Of a DNA stretch of 64,000 nt, positions 1-11,195 are shown in pieces (the stretch's first letter is position 1; every line of letters begins with the position of its first letter). Position numbers and translations under genes: made by a program. The notes beneath the pieces are model-generated. The model saw only the letters and a program-made list of their open reading frames with translations. It did no database searches and had not been told where the DNA came from. Source of the DNA: Geosiphon pyriformis (lineage: Eukaryota > Glomeromycota > Glomeromycetes > Archaeosporales > Geosiphonaceae); contig JAAOMT010000009.1 in the NCBI GenBank assembly GCA_016748015.1, forward strand, positions 452,459-516,458. Direction: 5' to 3'.

Positions 1-1
1 A

Positions 2-382
2 TGCTTGGCCTCATTGAAATGCTCACTTGAGCTTCTTTTTGACTGGGTGTCCACTATTGTTAGATGTCTTGATAGTACTGAATTGGTGTCTTTGGTGTCT
101 TCCTCTTTTGTTTCTTCTCCTAATGCTTCTGTATCTTTGGCTTCGGGTTTAGGCTCAGATATGGTTTTGGATGGCACTTCAATACTGTCTGCTCCCTCTT
201 CTTCTACTGTTGATGTTGATGTACATGTTCTCAGTTCTAGTAGCTCCAGAATTCCCACTGGCAAAGTGGGTGGCTTGGAGTCTAAGTTGGCATCTTTGGA
301 GACTTCTATTGATTTAGTGTTAACACGTTTGGATGGCTTGTGCTCTAGTTTGAATGCTCCTTTGTATTCTCTTTCCAAATGA
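2..382 (+). pseudogene. LINE-A ORF1, C-terminal part
   Basis: Open from the window edge to a TGA at 380-382. It is Ser/Leu/Val-rich, and its last 40 residues (around GGLESKLASLETSIDLVLTR) align with the ends of LINE-D ORF1 (61500-61660) and LINE-B ORF1. This heptad-like end could form a coiled coil for ORF1 multimerisation (inference). The upstream RNA-binding part lies outside the window. The stop overlaps the ORF2 start as ATGA. Confidence 0.8.
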
Positions 383-3300
383 ATAACCTAGTTTGGAAGT
401 TCGCTATGTGTAATGTTCAGGGTCTCAATGTTCCAGCCAAATGGGCAGACATTGTTTGTTAACATGTAAGCTTTGGAAGTATGGTTTTTTTTGTTACTGA
501 GATGAAGTTGAGGCCTTCCTCTGGACCATAGATCAAGGATGAATTTGAGGGGGTCCAGATTTTTACTTCTGGTTTGGATGTTGGTTATCTCAGTACTAGT
601 GTTGCTGTGATTATAAACAATTCTTTGGCTCACCATGTTTCTAAGGTTGAGGTGGTCTCTGGTCATGTTATCTTGGTGCATCTTCTGTTCAAGAGCAAGC
701 TTTCAGTGACTGTGCTTGGTTTGTATGCTGGTGCCTCTTCTAGCATTCGTTTTGGACAGGCATTTAAGGTTAATTCTCTTATTGCTAAGGCTGTTAATAC
801 CAGCAATTTTGTTGTTTTGAGTGAGGATTTTAATGAAAATGGGTCTGGGAAGAGCGTGAGTTTCAGGTTTTGTCTGGGTTTTGGTCTGGTCAATTCATTT
901 GCCAGTCATCAGTTGGCATTGGCTCCTACGTGGTGCAACTTGAGAGGGATCAAAAAGACTATTGATTATATTTTAGTTAGTGAAAGTCTGTTATTCACTG
1001 TTGCTATGCATTGGGTTGAGTCAGTTTCAGATTTTTTTGACACGGATCATAGTGCTGTCATGGTGTTAGTAGGTCTGGGTGGGCTTTTGGATGTTCAATT
1101 AAATAGCTTGCACAGGCAGACTAACAAAGATTGTTAGAAGTTCAAGATTAAGGATGTAGATGTGTTCAAGTGGGATAAGTTTAGGGATTGTGTTTTGGTA
1201 AGGCTTTTGTTGGTCAAAGGCATCTTTGCTGATGTCAAAGCTGGTGGTAATTTGGATACTATGTGGGCAATTTTGGAAAAGGAGATGGTTGAGTCTGCTG
1301 ATAAAATTTTTTCCAGACTGTGGTTTAGCAAATTTTATTGCTTTAGGAACAAACATTTTTCAAAGTTCTTTGGATTGGGGTTGCTCATTGTAAAGATTCT
1401 TGGTGTGGTCCACTCTGGCAACATGCTTGAAGTTGTCTGTCTCATAAAAAAATGGTCCACTTTGGATGAGGACAAAGCTTGCGCATTCTCTAATTTGGTT
1501 AGATTGGATGAGGATAGTGGGATTCTTCTTAAGCATCTGTTTTTGTTTTGCAAGGAATACAGAAAATCAAAAATGTTTGAATCGAGACTAGCTGAGGAGG
1601 CTTTTGTTAAAAAGGCTATAGAAAAATGCATGGAAAGTTTCACTTTCAATAAAAAGTGCATGATCAAAAGTATTTTGGATCGGCCTTTTTGCAAGGTGGT
1701 ACTTGATCATTTGGTGGTTGATAAAAGCTTGGTTTTGGTATCTGCGGAGGTGAAGTCTAAAATAGATAAGATTATGGCAGGATAGACAAGGAAGCAAGTG
1801 ATACCTATGGTGATGTCTGATCTTTGGGCTTGCCAATATGTGCTTTTAGATTATGTGTGGAACAATGCTTTTTCTGAGGTAATATGTGAAATCAGTTTGG
1901 ATGAGCTGCTCTCAGTGGTTAATGATCTTCCTGATGACAAGGCTGCTGATTTGTCTGGCATTCCTAATGAATTGTGGAAACATAGTGGTGATATGGTATT
2001 GAGTTGCCTTCTGGAGCTGTTGAATACATGTGTAGTTGTTGGTAAGATGCCTACTTTGTGGAGGAGGGTGTGGTGTCAATGATTCTAAAGCCTTATGACT
2101 GGAATGGGATTCTTATAAACACTCAGTTTATTGTGTTAATTGAGACTGCTAGGAAGATTCTTTCTGACAAAATTTCGTTTGCTTGCAGCAAGTTTGGTGT
2201 TCTTTGTGGTAATAATTTCTCTGTTTTAAAGGGTACGTCTACATAGTCTTCAGTTTTTGCTGTCGGCTCAGTGGTTAAGAATGCTTTGGAGAAGAATTGT
2301 GAACTTTGGCTGGTGTTATAAGATATGTGTAAAGCATATGACTCAGTTGGGTGGCATCACTTGGAAGTGAGCTTGAAACACATTAAGATGTGCAGCAAAT
2401 TTATTAGTTTCTTTAGAAACATACATAATGATAGAATTAATAGGGTTATGACAAATTTTGGTCTATTAGATGGTTATTGTGTACACGATAGTTTGGATCA
2501 AGGTGAGATCTTCTTCCCCCTTTTCTGGAAGATCTTTTATGATCCACTTTTGTGTAAGGTTAAAAGACATGAACATTTGTGTAGATACAGAATTGATACT
2601 AATTTTGTGGTAAAAACTGGCAGAATTGAGAATAGTGGTGTGATGTCATCCTTTTTTGCTGCTGGTGCTTTTGTGGATAATACGATTTGGGTGGGAGATT
2701 GCCAGACTTCCATGTAGTATGCTCTTAATATTGCCAGTGAATTTTTTTCAATCAATGATATTTCTATTAACAATGAGAAAATGGTGGCTATTCCGATCAA
2801 TCAGAGTGTCAAAATTGCTTCTTTGAGTATTAGTGGTCAGCTGATTTCTATAGTGAAAAAGGGTGAAGCTTACAGATACCTGGATATTTTTTTGTTGACT
2901 GAGGGGTTGTTCATACCTAGTTTGGCCAAGGTGCATTCAGATGTTCATTTTTTTGTCAATGTTGTACTTAAGAAAACTATTATGGACAAGCAGTATTCTT
3001 ATTTGATCTCTGTTGTTTTGCAGCCAATTGTTAGCTACAGAATGCAGTTTAGTTTTGTTTTTTTTGGTGTATGCTGCAAGTAAGATGTTTTGGTTAGGAA
3101 AGGCCTCAGGTCTAAGGCATGCTTGCTGCATGACTTCCCAAATGAGGCTTTGCATCATCCTTTTCTTTATGGCTTGAAGCTTTTTGACCAGGTACAATCT
3201 GAAAGTAAGGTGGCTACAGTAATATCTTTTTCAAATGCTCTGGGCATTCTTAGTCGGTTGTTTTTTTATTGCTTTTTGGATTTGCAGGTTCTTGGATAGA

Positions 3301-5057
3301 CACTTTTAAATCTGGTGCAGTTCTCTGTTAAGCTGCTCATTAGTCCTGTAAACAATTTTTTAGCTGGTGTGGTCAGAATTTTTTTGGATTGTGAGCTGTC
3401 TTTGGCAGGCTTTTTACCTAGTGCGTTTAGAAACCCTGGTAATTTTCTTATGTTTGAGATTTTGGGGAAATCTTTGTTTCTTAGTTGTGTTTGCTTTTTG
3501 AAGTGTTTTGGAGTGGCCTTTGGAGACAAACTCTTTGACAAGAAAGGTGCTGTGATGAATTGGAAAACTTTTTGTTGTTGGAAGAAACTTAATCCCAGAG
3601 GCTCTGTGTCTCACTGGTTCAATGTCACATCAAGGTTTTTGCTGAATAGGAGTTCAGTGCTGCCTGCTGCTGTTAAAGCTGGTAGTTTTTCAGGCTGTAG
3701 CATTTTGGATTCTGAACAGTTTGCTTTTGTGTGTAATGGTCTGCTCAAAGTTTGGTCTGGCTTTTTTGATGTTTATACTAATGGTTTGTTGAAATTTGCT
3801 GACTCCTCCAGTGTAATTAGCAGGGCCACTGCTTATTTTCCTGCTTTAGATTCAGGTGTTAGTATTGGCATTCATGGGCTTTTATCTTCAACTTTATTAG
3901 AATTGCAGGCTGTGGCTCTTGCTCTGAAATGCATTCCTCTCTCCTGTGCAGTGGTTTTGCATCTCAACAGCCAAGCTGCTATTAATGCGTATGTGTCCAA
4001 ATTAGCTTTTGCTGTTCCTGATTTTTGCAATCATTGTTGGATCGAGAGAAAATATATTGGCAATTTGATTAAGAATAGAGATCTTCCTGTGAGTTAGGTT
4101 AAGGTCAAGGGTCATTCTGGAGTTTCTGGTAATGATAGAACTGATATGCTGGCTGGTGAAGCGGCTGGCTCTTCTTTTTCTTTGCTGGCTAGGGTTCATG
4201 AGTGTTTTTTGGTGGCTGAGGGTACTACAATTTCAGGTAACGCTCATCACTTTGTCAGAGATATTTATAGATCTATTTGTTGTGCTTATTAAGAAGCTGG
4301 TCCAGGTCATGATGTGGTTCCAGTTGCTTCGTTGCAGAGTTTTGATTGGATTGCTTCCACACAGGTTTGGCATCCCAACTTGCACATGCTTGTTGGATTT
4401 ACCAGCTGTAAGTCTGTGATTCTTCGCACATACTTAATAAAGACTATACACAAAAGGCTGCTGGTGGCTGTCTGCAAAAGGTTATATGATAAAAGTTATC
4501 CTAGTATGCAGTGTTTGTTTTGTAGCAAGGTGGAATTGCCAGACCACGTCTTTACCTATTCATAAGATGTTTATACTCAGAGGGACATTTTGTCGGAGGC
4601 ATCTGTGCACTGGATTTTTCTGACTGGTGCTTGTAACCCATTTTCTTCCTCTGTCTTGAGGACTCTTGATCTTTATCATTCAGATGTCAGCTTATATTCA
4701 GTTATGTGTAAAGGGTTTGTGCTTAAGAATTGGTGTGCAAAGGCAGTTGGCATTTTTGGTGATGTTAAGAGTGCTACTAGTGTGGTGGTTGACTTTGTAA
4801 GATATTTGGTTGAGTTGTATCAATCCAAGGTGTAGTTGACAAGGTCTAAATTTAGAGTGAATATGGAGAGGGTAGGCTTAGTTGGTGATAATGATTTGGT
4901 GGTAGGTCTTTGGTATTGTGGGTTTTCTATGCTTTCAGATGGAGTGGTCAGGTTGCTTGATATTATAGAGTCTTTTGCTATAAGTTTTGGCCATCACAGG
5001 CCTTGTTCTTTTTTTTCTGGTTTGGATAGTAATCCACATGTTGTTTTAGGTGTGTAG
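379..5057 (+). pseudogene. LINE-A ORF2: endonuclease, reverse transcriptase, RNase H, zinc finger (broken)
   Basis: ORF2 would start at the ATG at 379, overlapping the ORF1 stop. The endonuclease spans about 379-1135 (LGLYAGAS, EDFNENGS, then TDHSA as the catalytic DH motif). Reverse transcriptase runs from about 1850 (DDKAADLSGIPNELWKH) to 2720. Its catalytic box reads FVDN at 2670-2681, so the second Asp of the usual FVDD is lost. A frameshift near 2060-2085 moves the frame by one; the rest stays in a single frame to 5057 with several stops. RNase H lies at about 3750-4170: the first Asp is changed (YTNG) and the third is Asn (LNSQAA), while Glu (LLELQAV) and the last Asp (GNDRTDMLA) survive. 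A zinc finger CLFC-x7-H sits near 4525-4560, followed by a conserved tail ending VVLGV. Cannot be functional. Confidence 0.92.
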
Positions 5058-5190
5058 TATTGTCTTGTCTGGCCCGAGTGGCTAGCCACATGTAGAAAGT
5101 ACATGAATTACACTTAGTTTGAACCACTTAGTTTGGTTCTATGTATTAGGTAGCAGTTGGGTTTCACTTGTTAAATTGTTTTAATAAAAA
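5058..5190 (+). other. LINE-A 3' UTR and A-rich tail with conserved palindrome
   Basis: This segment is conserved, read on the minus strand, at 42941-43063 (LINE-C) and 5640-5745 (LINE-B), so it is the family 3' UTR. It holds the 12-bp palindrome GTGGCTAGCCAC at 5078-5089, then ATGTAGAAAGT, then a box around TTAGTTTGGTTCTATGTA. The A-rich end (TTTTAATAAAAAAATAATAA) is the likely target-primed integration junction. Confidence 0.75.
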
Positions 5191-5624
5191 AATAATAATT
5201 TAAAAAAAATTTTATAATTCTTTTTTATATAGAATAAAAAACATAAAAATTTGTATAATTATTAAATTAATGCTAAGTTTATTATTAAAACTAATAAAAT
5301 TAAAAATCAAACTAAATTAATATTATATTTGATAATTAAAACTTTTGTAAATAATACAATATAAATAAAAAATAATTAAGCTATTACTTAATATATTCTA
5401 AATATTATAAATAAATTTTTATAATTAATAATATTTTGCAAAACAAATAAATTTTATAAGTATTTAAGTATTTTTTTGTTAATAAATAATTTGTTTAAAC
5501 TTAATTTAATAAAAGCTTATTTAAATATCAAGTTTTTTTCTAATATAATTTTAAGAAAAACAATTTTAAATAAATTTTTTTTTATTTGGTCTTAGTTATA
5601 TTATAATTTATTAGTTTTTTTATT
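5191..5624. other. AT-rich spacer between the tails of LINE-A and LINE-B
   Basis: About 430 bp of very AT-rich sequence with short A and T runs. I see no gene, repeat unit or RNA in it. It separates two LINEs lying tail to tail. Confidence 0.6.
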
Positions 5625-6222
5625 ATTATTATTTAATAAGTGAGGTTTAAACACTATCTAGTGCTATATATCAAAGAAATGATCTTAACTAAGCATGAAT
5701 TATGTACTTTCTACATATAACCAGCCATTTAGACCAACCAGAACAACACTATACAGCTATATAAACTAAGTCTAAGTTACCTATACCTGAAAAAAATAAA
5801 CAAGATTTGCAGAACTCAAAACAAACACCAAAAGCTTCAAAGATGCCAAGCAATTTGACCACACCAGCAGAAAACCCTGATGCCAAATCAGAAACTGACA
5901 TAAGAGCCAAACTATCTAATAGAATCAATTTGGCCTTCTCTATATAGGCACAATATTTAGCACAAACCATCCAAATATTATCCCTAAAGGCAAGACCAAG
6001 AGAGCACACAAATTTGACAACCTCTGAACCAACAATCTTGGTATTGTGGAAAATAAAAACAGCTTTGTGAAACCAACTATCAAAAACAAAACTCTTATAA
6101 AGAGCCATGAATACAGAAAAATCAAAAACACAAGATGACAACAGTTAAGCATACTTGAAGAGAAGTAAGAAAAACCAAAAAAAGCCTTCCAAGAAGCCAC
6201 ATGAAAGTCCAATATTCGATGT
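5625..6222 (-). mobile_element. LINE-B, segment 3 of 3 (3' end)
   Basis: Minus-strand 3' end of a LINE of the LINE-A family. It carries the C-terminal coding end and the 3' UTR box (decayed GTGGCTAGCCAC near 5720, then ATGTAGAAAGT in reverse). Its upstream edge at 6222 abuts the G1 LTR. The four bases 6219-6222 (ATGT) are repeated at 17229-17232 beyond G1, and the reading frame resumes there, so this is the same LINE copy as 17229-19190. Confidence 0.9.
5749..6222 (-). pseudogene. LINE-B ORF2, C-terminal end
   Basis: The minus-strand reading continues, across the G1 insertion, the zinc-finger region that ends at 17229. After the junction it runs ILDFHVASWK, matching ILSEASVHW of LINE-A, and ends with a block (GVVKLLGIFEAF, CLFFSGIG) equivalent to GVVRLLDIIESFA and CSFFSGLD in LINE-A and GVVRLLGLANSFA in LINE-C. 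A frame change near 6140 shows decay. The function of this terminal block is unknown. Confidence 0.85.
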
Positions 6223-7089
6223 TGTTACTCATAAAAAGAAAACAGATATAGAAAAATAGTAGATCAATAAGAGAGTAGTAGTTAGTACATGAGCATATTG
6301 TTCAGCAATGTGGAGCAATATCAGAAATCATGGCACATTACTTAGCAATATGGAGCAATGTCAAGAAAATATGGCATATTGCTCAGCAATGTAAGCATTA
6401 CTTGAGAAATTATAGCACATTGCTCAAGAATGTGAGCAATCTCATAGAACCCAAATTATGTATATATAGTAGTAGCATTAGAAGTAAAAAAGACAAACCT
6501 CTCAGTTTAGATTTCATCTAAGCAATCTTCCAATTCACAAATATCAATAAATAATTATTCTTTATCTTAAATCCACTTTCCACTATCAACACTTTATGTT
6601 GATAGTAATTGATGCTTAACCACACTAAAACAATAGCTCTTGATTACAGCTATTAATGGGATACTAACTTGCAATTGCTTTTGTTTATTTTCTTTTATTT
6701 TCTTTTATTTTTTTGTTTTACTAATTGATTGAAGATTAAGCACTGAGTTATTGATATCAAGGATAGCCTGGTAAAAGACCCCAAAGGAAGGGTATAGAAT
6801 TTATATATATTAATGGATAGCTTATCAGAAGGGCATCTCTGCCAGATTACCAGTCATCATGCTAAGAAAGAAATTTGATGGAATTGTGATTCCGGGAGGC
6901 TACTAAAAAGACAACAATTGAATTTCTGTTCATTATACAAAAAACTCAACAATAAAACCTTCAGATAAACCACACTGTCAGATAATAACAACATACTAAC
7001 ATTACCAACACCATCCACTAAATTAGTTACTGAGCACCAAGTTATGAGTTTGTTATTTGATTTGAGACTCCAAATAATCACCTATAACA
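6223..7089 (+). repeat. G1 5' LTR
   Basis: 867 bp, TGTTACT...TATAACA. U3 holds about five spaced copies of an imperfect palindrome of the type ACATTGCT-AGCAATGT (6285-6445). A TATA-like TATGTATATATAG lies at 6457-6469, a hairpin CTATCAACA...TGTTGATAG at 6583-6605, an AATAAATAATTA polyadenylation-like stretch near 6545, and a long T/C-rich tract near 6680-6720. The 3' partner (856 bp) differs mostly by transitions. Confidence 0.93.
6457..6469 (+). promoter_or_regulatory. Putative LTR TATA box
   Basis: TATGTATATATAG is kept in every LTR of the family here (also near 14506, 16597, 19440, 31019 and 37014) and even in the AT-saturated relic near 50434. The exception is the G3 5' LTR, where it is deleted. 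Position in mid-LTR fits the U3/R boundary. Confidence 0.65.
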
Positions 7090-7091
7090 TT

Positions 7092-7109
7092 TGGTGCTCT
7101 CTGTAAAGT
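7092..7109 (+). other. G1 primer binding site
   Basis: TGG begins three bases after the LTR end. The same block, TGGTGCTCCCTGTGAG in the less decayed copies, follows the LTR at 20086 and 24095. TGG pairs with a tRNA CCA end. I could not assign the tRNA. Confidence 0.7.
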
Positions 7110-7151
7110 ATAATCCTATAGAGAATCAGCACCAACAACAATCATCCAAAA

Positions 7152-9908
7152 GTGGCAGAATCAGAAAACATAGGAGCAAACCATTTAAGATTTGCTAAAT
7201 TCTTGTTTCAATAGTACAGCCAACAATTAGGACTAAACAATAACCACTTTCTAGCGAAATCCACCTTTAACTTCTATATTAACAATAAAATCACAGACTG
7301 TTTAGGAGGAACAATTAAAATTGAATCCACAAGAGAAAATTTTTATACAGAATTATTTCAACATACTAGCTTATCAAGAAACTACAGTTTTGCACCAATC
7401 ATTAGAAAAATCAATCAAACCATTGAAAAATACACACAACAACAATTCCCCATCACCTATGCAGACAAAGGCAAAGGAAGGTTGCAAACACCAGCAGTAA
7501 CACCAAAACAAATACAATTAATTACTTAGAAAAAAACCAGAGTTGAATCACCAACCAATCCATTATACTATTACACACCAGAAAGTGCCATCAACATTTC
7601 ATTAACAGATGTATTCACATTACACACAACATCAACATTTGGCCAACTCTTATTTCAAAGTAAACAAAAGAAAGCAGAGTTACTAAGAACTTACAGTGAC
7701 TACTTTGAGAGATTTAAATCATGATCCCCAACGCCATCAGAATTCTGATTACCACCACTTCAACCAGGTTTTGGAAATGCAAGTCCTTGGAAGATAACAG
7801 AATCAGAAGAGAAGGAAAAAAAAGAAGCTAAAAATCAAAAATTTACTTACTAAAACCCAATTTCAGAGAATCCGAATATCAGAACCCCAAACTTTCAGAC
7901 TCAGCAAGATTCAAAGTAAAAAAATCCGGAAATTAGAACTCCAAACTTTCAAACTCCTCAAAATTTAAACAATACAAAACCCAAAACAATTAATTAGCAA
8001 AACTTATCTCTAGTAATCATCATCAATCAACCACTAATTGTACCAATATTAGAACCAATCCCACAGCCGCCTCTTCAGCAATCTATTCAACCATCACTTC
8101 AACAAACCCCAACAGCTGCTACAACAGCCATAACAACAACTGCAACCACCACAACAACAATTGAACTTAGATCCAATAGCCTACATTCTAATAACGAAAC
8201 TAGAAAAGTTCACAGGTAAAGAAGACGATGCCCAAATATGACTCAACAATGTTGAAAAAGCCATCACGGCCAATGGATGGAACAATGTGAGAGCCCTCTA
8301 AGCCATCCCTTATTTTCTCCAGGATATTGCCAATTTATGATATTAAAGCCTAGCCAACAAACCCCAAGATTTCAATGCATTCAAGCTTGCATTTTTACAA
8401 TACTTTAGTAATAATAATAGCATCAATTGATTGGCAAACACTTTTACCACTATCAAGCAAAGAGAAAATGAAGCAGTCACTACCTACTTAAGACACTTCC
8501 ACAGAAATCTGCACCAAATACAAGCAATCCAAGCTGATTATTTCACAGCACCACAAATCCTAAATCAGTTTATCAGAGACTTGTACAGTAGCATCCTCTA
8601 ATGCATACATTTAATGCATCCAGCAGATCTTTAAGCCGCAGTTACTAATGCCAGAGATTTTGAAGCAGCCAAACTTAAAGCTAACTATGCCCAAGCTGTA
8701 AATCTAATGATAAATGGATCATCTAAATTGGATTCCAAATTGAAACAATTCAGTAACTCCATTAACCAGAAGCTTGAAGGGTACTTAGCTAACAATTGTG
8801 CAATTTATTAACCATCTCAATGATGCAATAATTTAAGAATCACAAATTATCCACAAAATCAGTCATGTTCCTCATCATTATCCAATCAGCCATGGCAGCA
8901 AGAGATGCATATCTGCCACTACTGTGATAAACAAGGACATTTGAGAATCAATTGTTGGTCAAGAATAGAAAACCAATAATCAGGAAATTAATATCAAAAC
9001 TCCAAATGCCAGTTTCCAATTCCGAGTTACCAATCCAACCCAGCACCATATCAATCAACTTACCTGCCAATGATACAACAACCAATATATCAACTATCCA
9101 TATATTAGCCTCCAGTTTATCAACTGCAAACACCAATAATATATCAACCACCATACCCACAAATATTTATTAGACACCCGTAGTTTAAACACCACTATTA
9201 AACCCAGCTCAAATGACATTAGGAAACCCTAGATCAAAAGTTACTTAAAACTGGAGATCAACAATGGTTGTTCACCAACTGATTCCCAGTTCATCCAACC
9301 AGTTGTCTGGATTACAACAGTAGAGTTCAGGAACCAGATATACTTAAAACCTGAGTTCTCAGAACTATTTAAGTCTCCTGGTTACCCCAGAAGATGCCCA
9401 ACCCAATAATCTGGAAACTAATTAACAAACAACACTTATCAGCAACATTCCACTAGCTATCATCACCAAGAACAAATTACTGGACACTATTTTTCCATTT
9501 GAACTCAAAGAACTGTCAGCCATGCTGTTATTTAGTGGAGCTGCTCTCGAAGAAAAACCTATCACTACCATGTACACTGATGCCAAAGTTGATGGCCATT
9601 CAATCAAACTAATCTTAAACAGTGGATCAGCCAGCAGCATCATCACAAGACAACTTATAAACCAATTAGGTTGCCGAGTTGATCAAGCTGTCAGTGCACA
9701 AATCATTATGGCTGATGGAGCAACCAAAACTCCGATCAGTAAGATTGATGACTTCCCTATAAAAGTCAATAGTATTATCATGTCAATCAAAGTATTAATT
9801 ATGGAAGCCACTCAATATCAAGCACTCATTGGCAATAACTGGCTGTCCAAAATCAATGCAACACTTGATTGGAACATGCAAAAGCTCCAACTCAGCCAGA
9901 ATGGTTGA
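7152..9908 (+). pseudogene. G1 gag and protease (broken)
   Basis: Single-frame Gag-Pro reading with many stops. It starts at GTG 7152 (ValAlaGluSerGlu), with no in-frame ATG between the preceding stop and this point. A Gln/Pro-rich stretch (about 8030-8170) separates an N-terminal domain from a capsid-like domain (about 8180-8640). A CCHC knuckle C-x2-C-x4-H-x4-C (CHYCDKQGHLRINC) lies at 8914-8955. After a Tyr/Gln/Pro-rich spacer comes a retropepsin-like domain at about 9550-9860. Its active site reads LNSG instead of DSG, so the catalytic Asp is lost. The protease continues ADGATKTPI and NNWLSKINATLDW, typical of gypsy aspartic proteases. Confidence 0.88.
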
Positions 9909-11171
9909 CACACATGAGTACCAGCCACATGTGGCCATTTCAAAACCACCAACACACCAGCATCTCTTATCGAGTTCGAGAAAGAAGAGAAGAAACCTAC
10001 CTGGGAAGTTTATCAAGTGTTCTGGGCCAATAAAGACCACAATAAGTTGCCACTAATACTCTCTTGGGACAACAACAACAAAAGAAAGCAGAAAAAAAAA
10101 CTTACCTAAAACCCCGACCAAGACTGAGAAACCAACAATAACTCAAATGAACTACCAACTTGGGAATGGAAAGAAATCAACAAAAGAAAAAGAAAAAAGA
10201 AGGAAGAAGATATAACTGAAGGAACCACCACCACAGAAGAAATAACTAGTGGCTAAAAAAGAAAATACTCATGGGAACCAATCAAAGAGCCACCATATAT
10301 ATCTCTTAAATGCAAAGACTATGGAAAGAAACTTTCTTCCATAAGAGCTTGAGTTGTGCCAGACAAAGATTACTGGACGTGAACCCATTATTATTGCAAG
10401 TCTTGTTACCGTGAACGCTATGGCTATCCAAAAAAACAAAGCAAGTAGGACAACAAACCATGTCTCATTTGCAGTGAACAACTACTAGACGAAGGAATGT
10501 GGAACAACATTCCTAGATGAGGATGAACGTGCAACACTTTATGCCAATACACAATCCTTATTAGTAATTGGGTGAGTCATGGTATACCAATAACTGCTGC
10601 CTGGCACTATGCGATATCTTGCTTGAACAGTTACCCACATGACAAAGACAAGATTTGGTGGATGGCAAATGCCAAAGTAGAAGGTGTCATGTCTAGCAAA
10701 ATATTGGAAATCAAGAACAACTCTCTGGAGCCAGTCAACATTGTTCTAATTCTCAATCCAGATGCTTTTCTGGACCTGGAAGCAGGCCCAAAAGAATTCC
10801 ATGAACACTACCAAAATTTGGCACCAATAAAAGAGAAACAAGAGCAGCATTTAACCCAAATAAACACCTGACTATGTGACCATTGTTTGATCCCATGTGA
10901 CTTTCAATATTGTAATGAGTGTAATCTCATTTACAATCCACCACTATGCATGATCTACACAATTCCAGAGGAAAAACCAATCAGCAGCTGCATATCAGAA
11001 TCAGAATCAACTTTCAATCCCAATTCAAACTCTGACAACAATAATGACAAAAATAACAGTTCTAGCTCTGCTCAATATGGCAATAAAGATAACAATGATT
11101 TGAACTTCGATTCAAATCCCGAAACATACATTGCACTCTCTAATTTTACCAAGAAACAAGAACTCAAATAG
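9909..11171 (+). pseudogene. G1 cysteine-rich linker between protease and dUTPase (broken)
   Basis: A Lys/Glu-rich hinge is followed by a region with repeated paired cysteines, ending with C-x2-C-x8-C-x2-C (CDHCLIPCDFQYCNEC) near 10876-10923. Then comes YNPPLCMIYTIPEE and an Asp/Asn/Ser-rich acidic spacer up to the dUTPase. The same order is present in G2 and G3. I do not recognise the domain; the Cys pairs suggest zinc-binding folds (inference). In G1 this ORF is in frame with the dUTPase, unlike in G2 and G3. Confidence 0.7.
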
Positions 11172-11195
11172 TTCAGCAATAATAATGAAGGTATT

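Larger units (their letters stand above)
1..5190 (+). mobile_element. LINE-A, decayed non-LTR retrotransposon (left part outside window)
   Basis: A non-LTR retrotransposon reading left to right, entering the window inside ORF1. Domain order is the end of ORF1, an ORF2 with endonuclease/exonuclease/phosphatase-type endonuclease, reverse transcriptase, RNase H and a C-terminal CCHC-type zinc finger, then a 3' UTR ending near an A-rich tail at about 5165-5190. The same proteins and the same 3' tail recur in LINE-B, LINE-C and LINE-D in this window, which fixes the family and the 3' end. The architecture (endonuclease plus RNase H) is that of the I/Tad-like group of LINEs. It is inactive: many in-frame stops, one frameshift and lost catalytic residues. 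Confidence 0.93.

Noticed and set aside
6285-6450. Regularly spaced short palindromic repeats resembling a CRISPR array
   Set aside because: They are imperfect, lie in the U3 of both G1 LTRs, have no unique spacers, and the DNA is eukaryotic.
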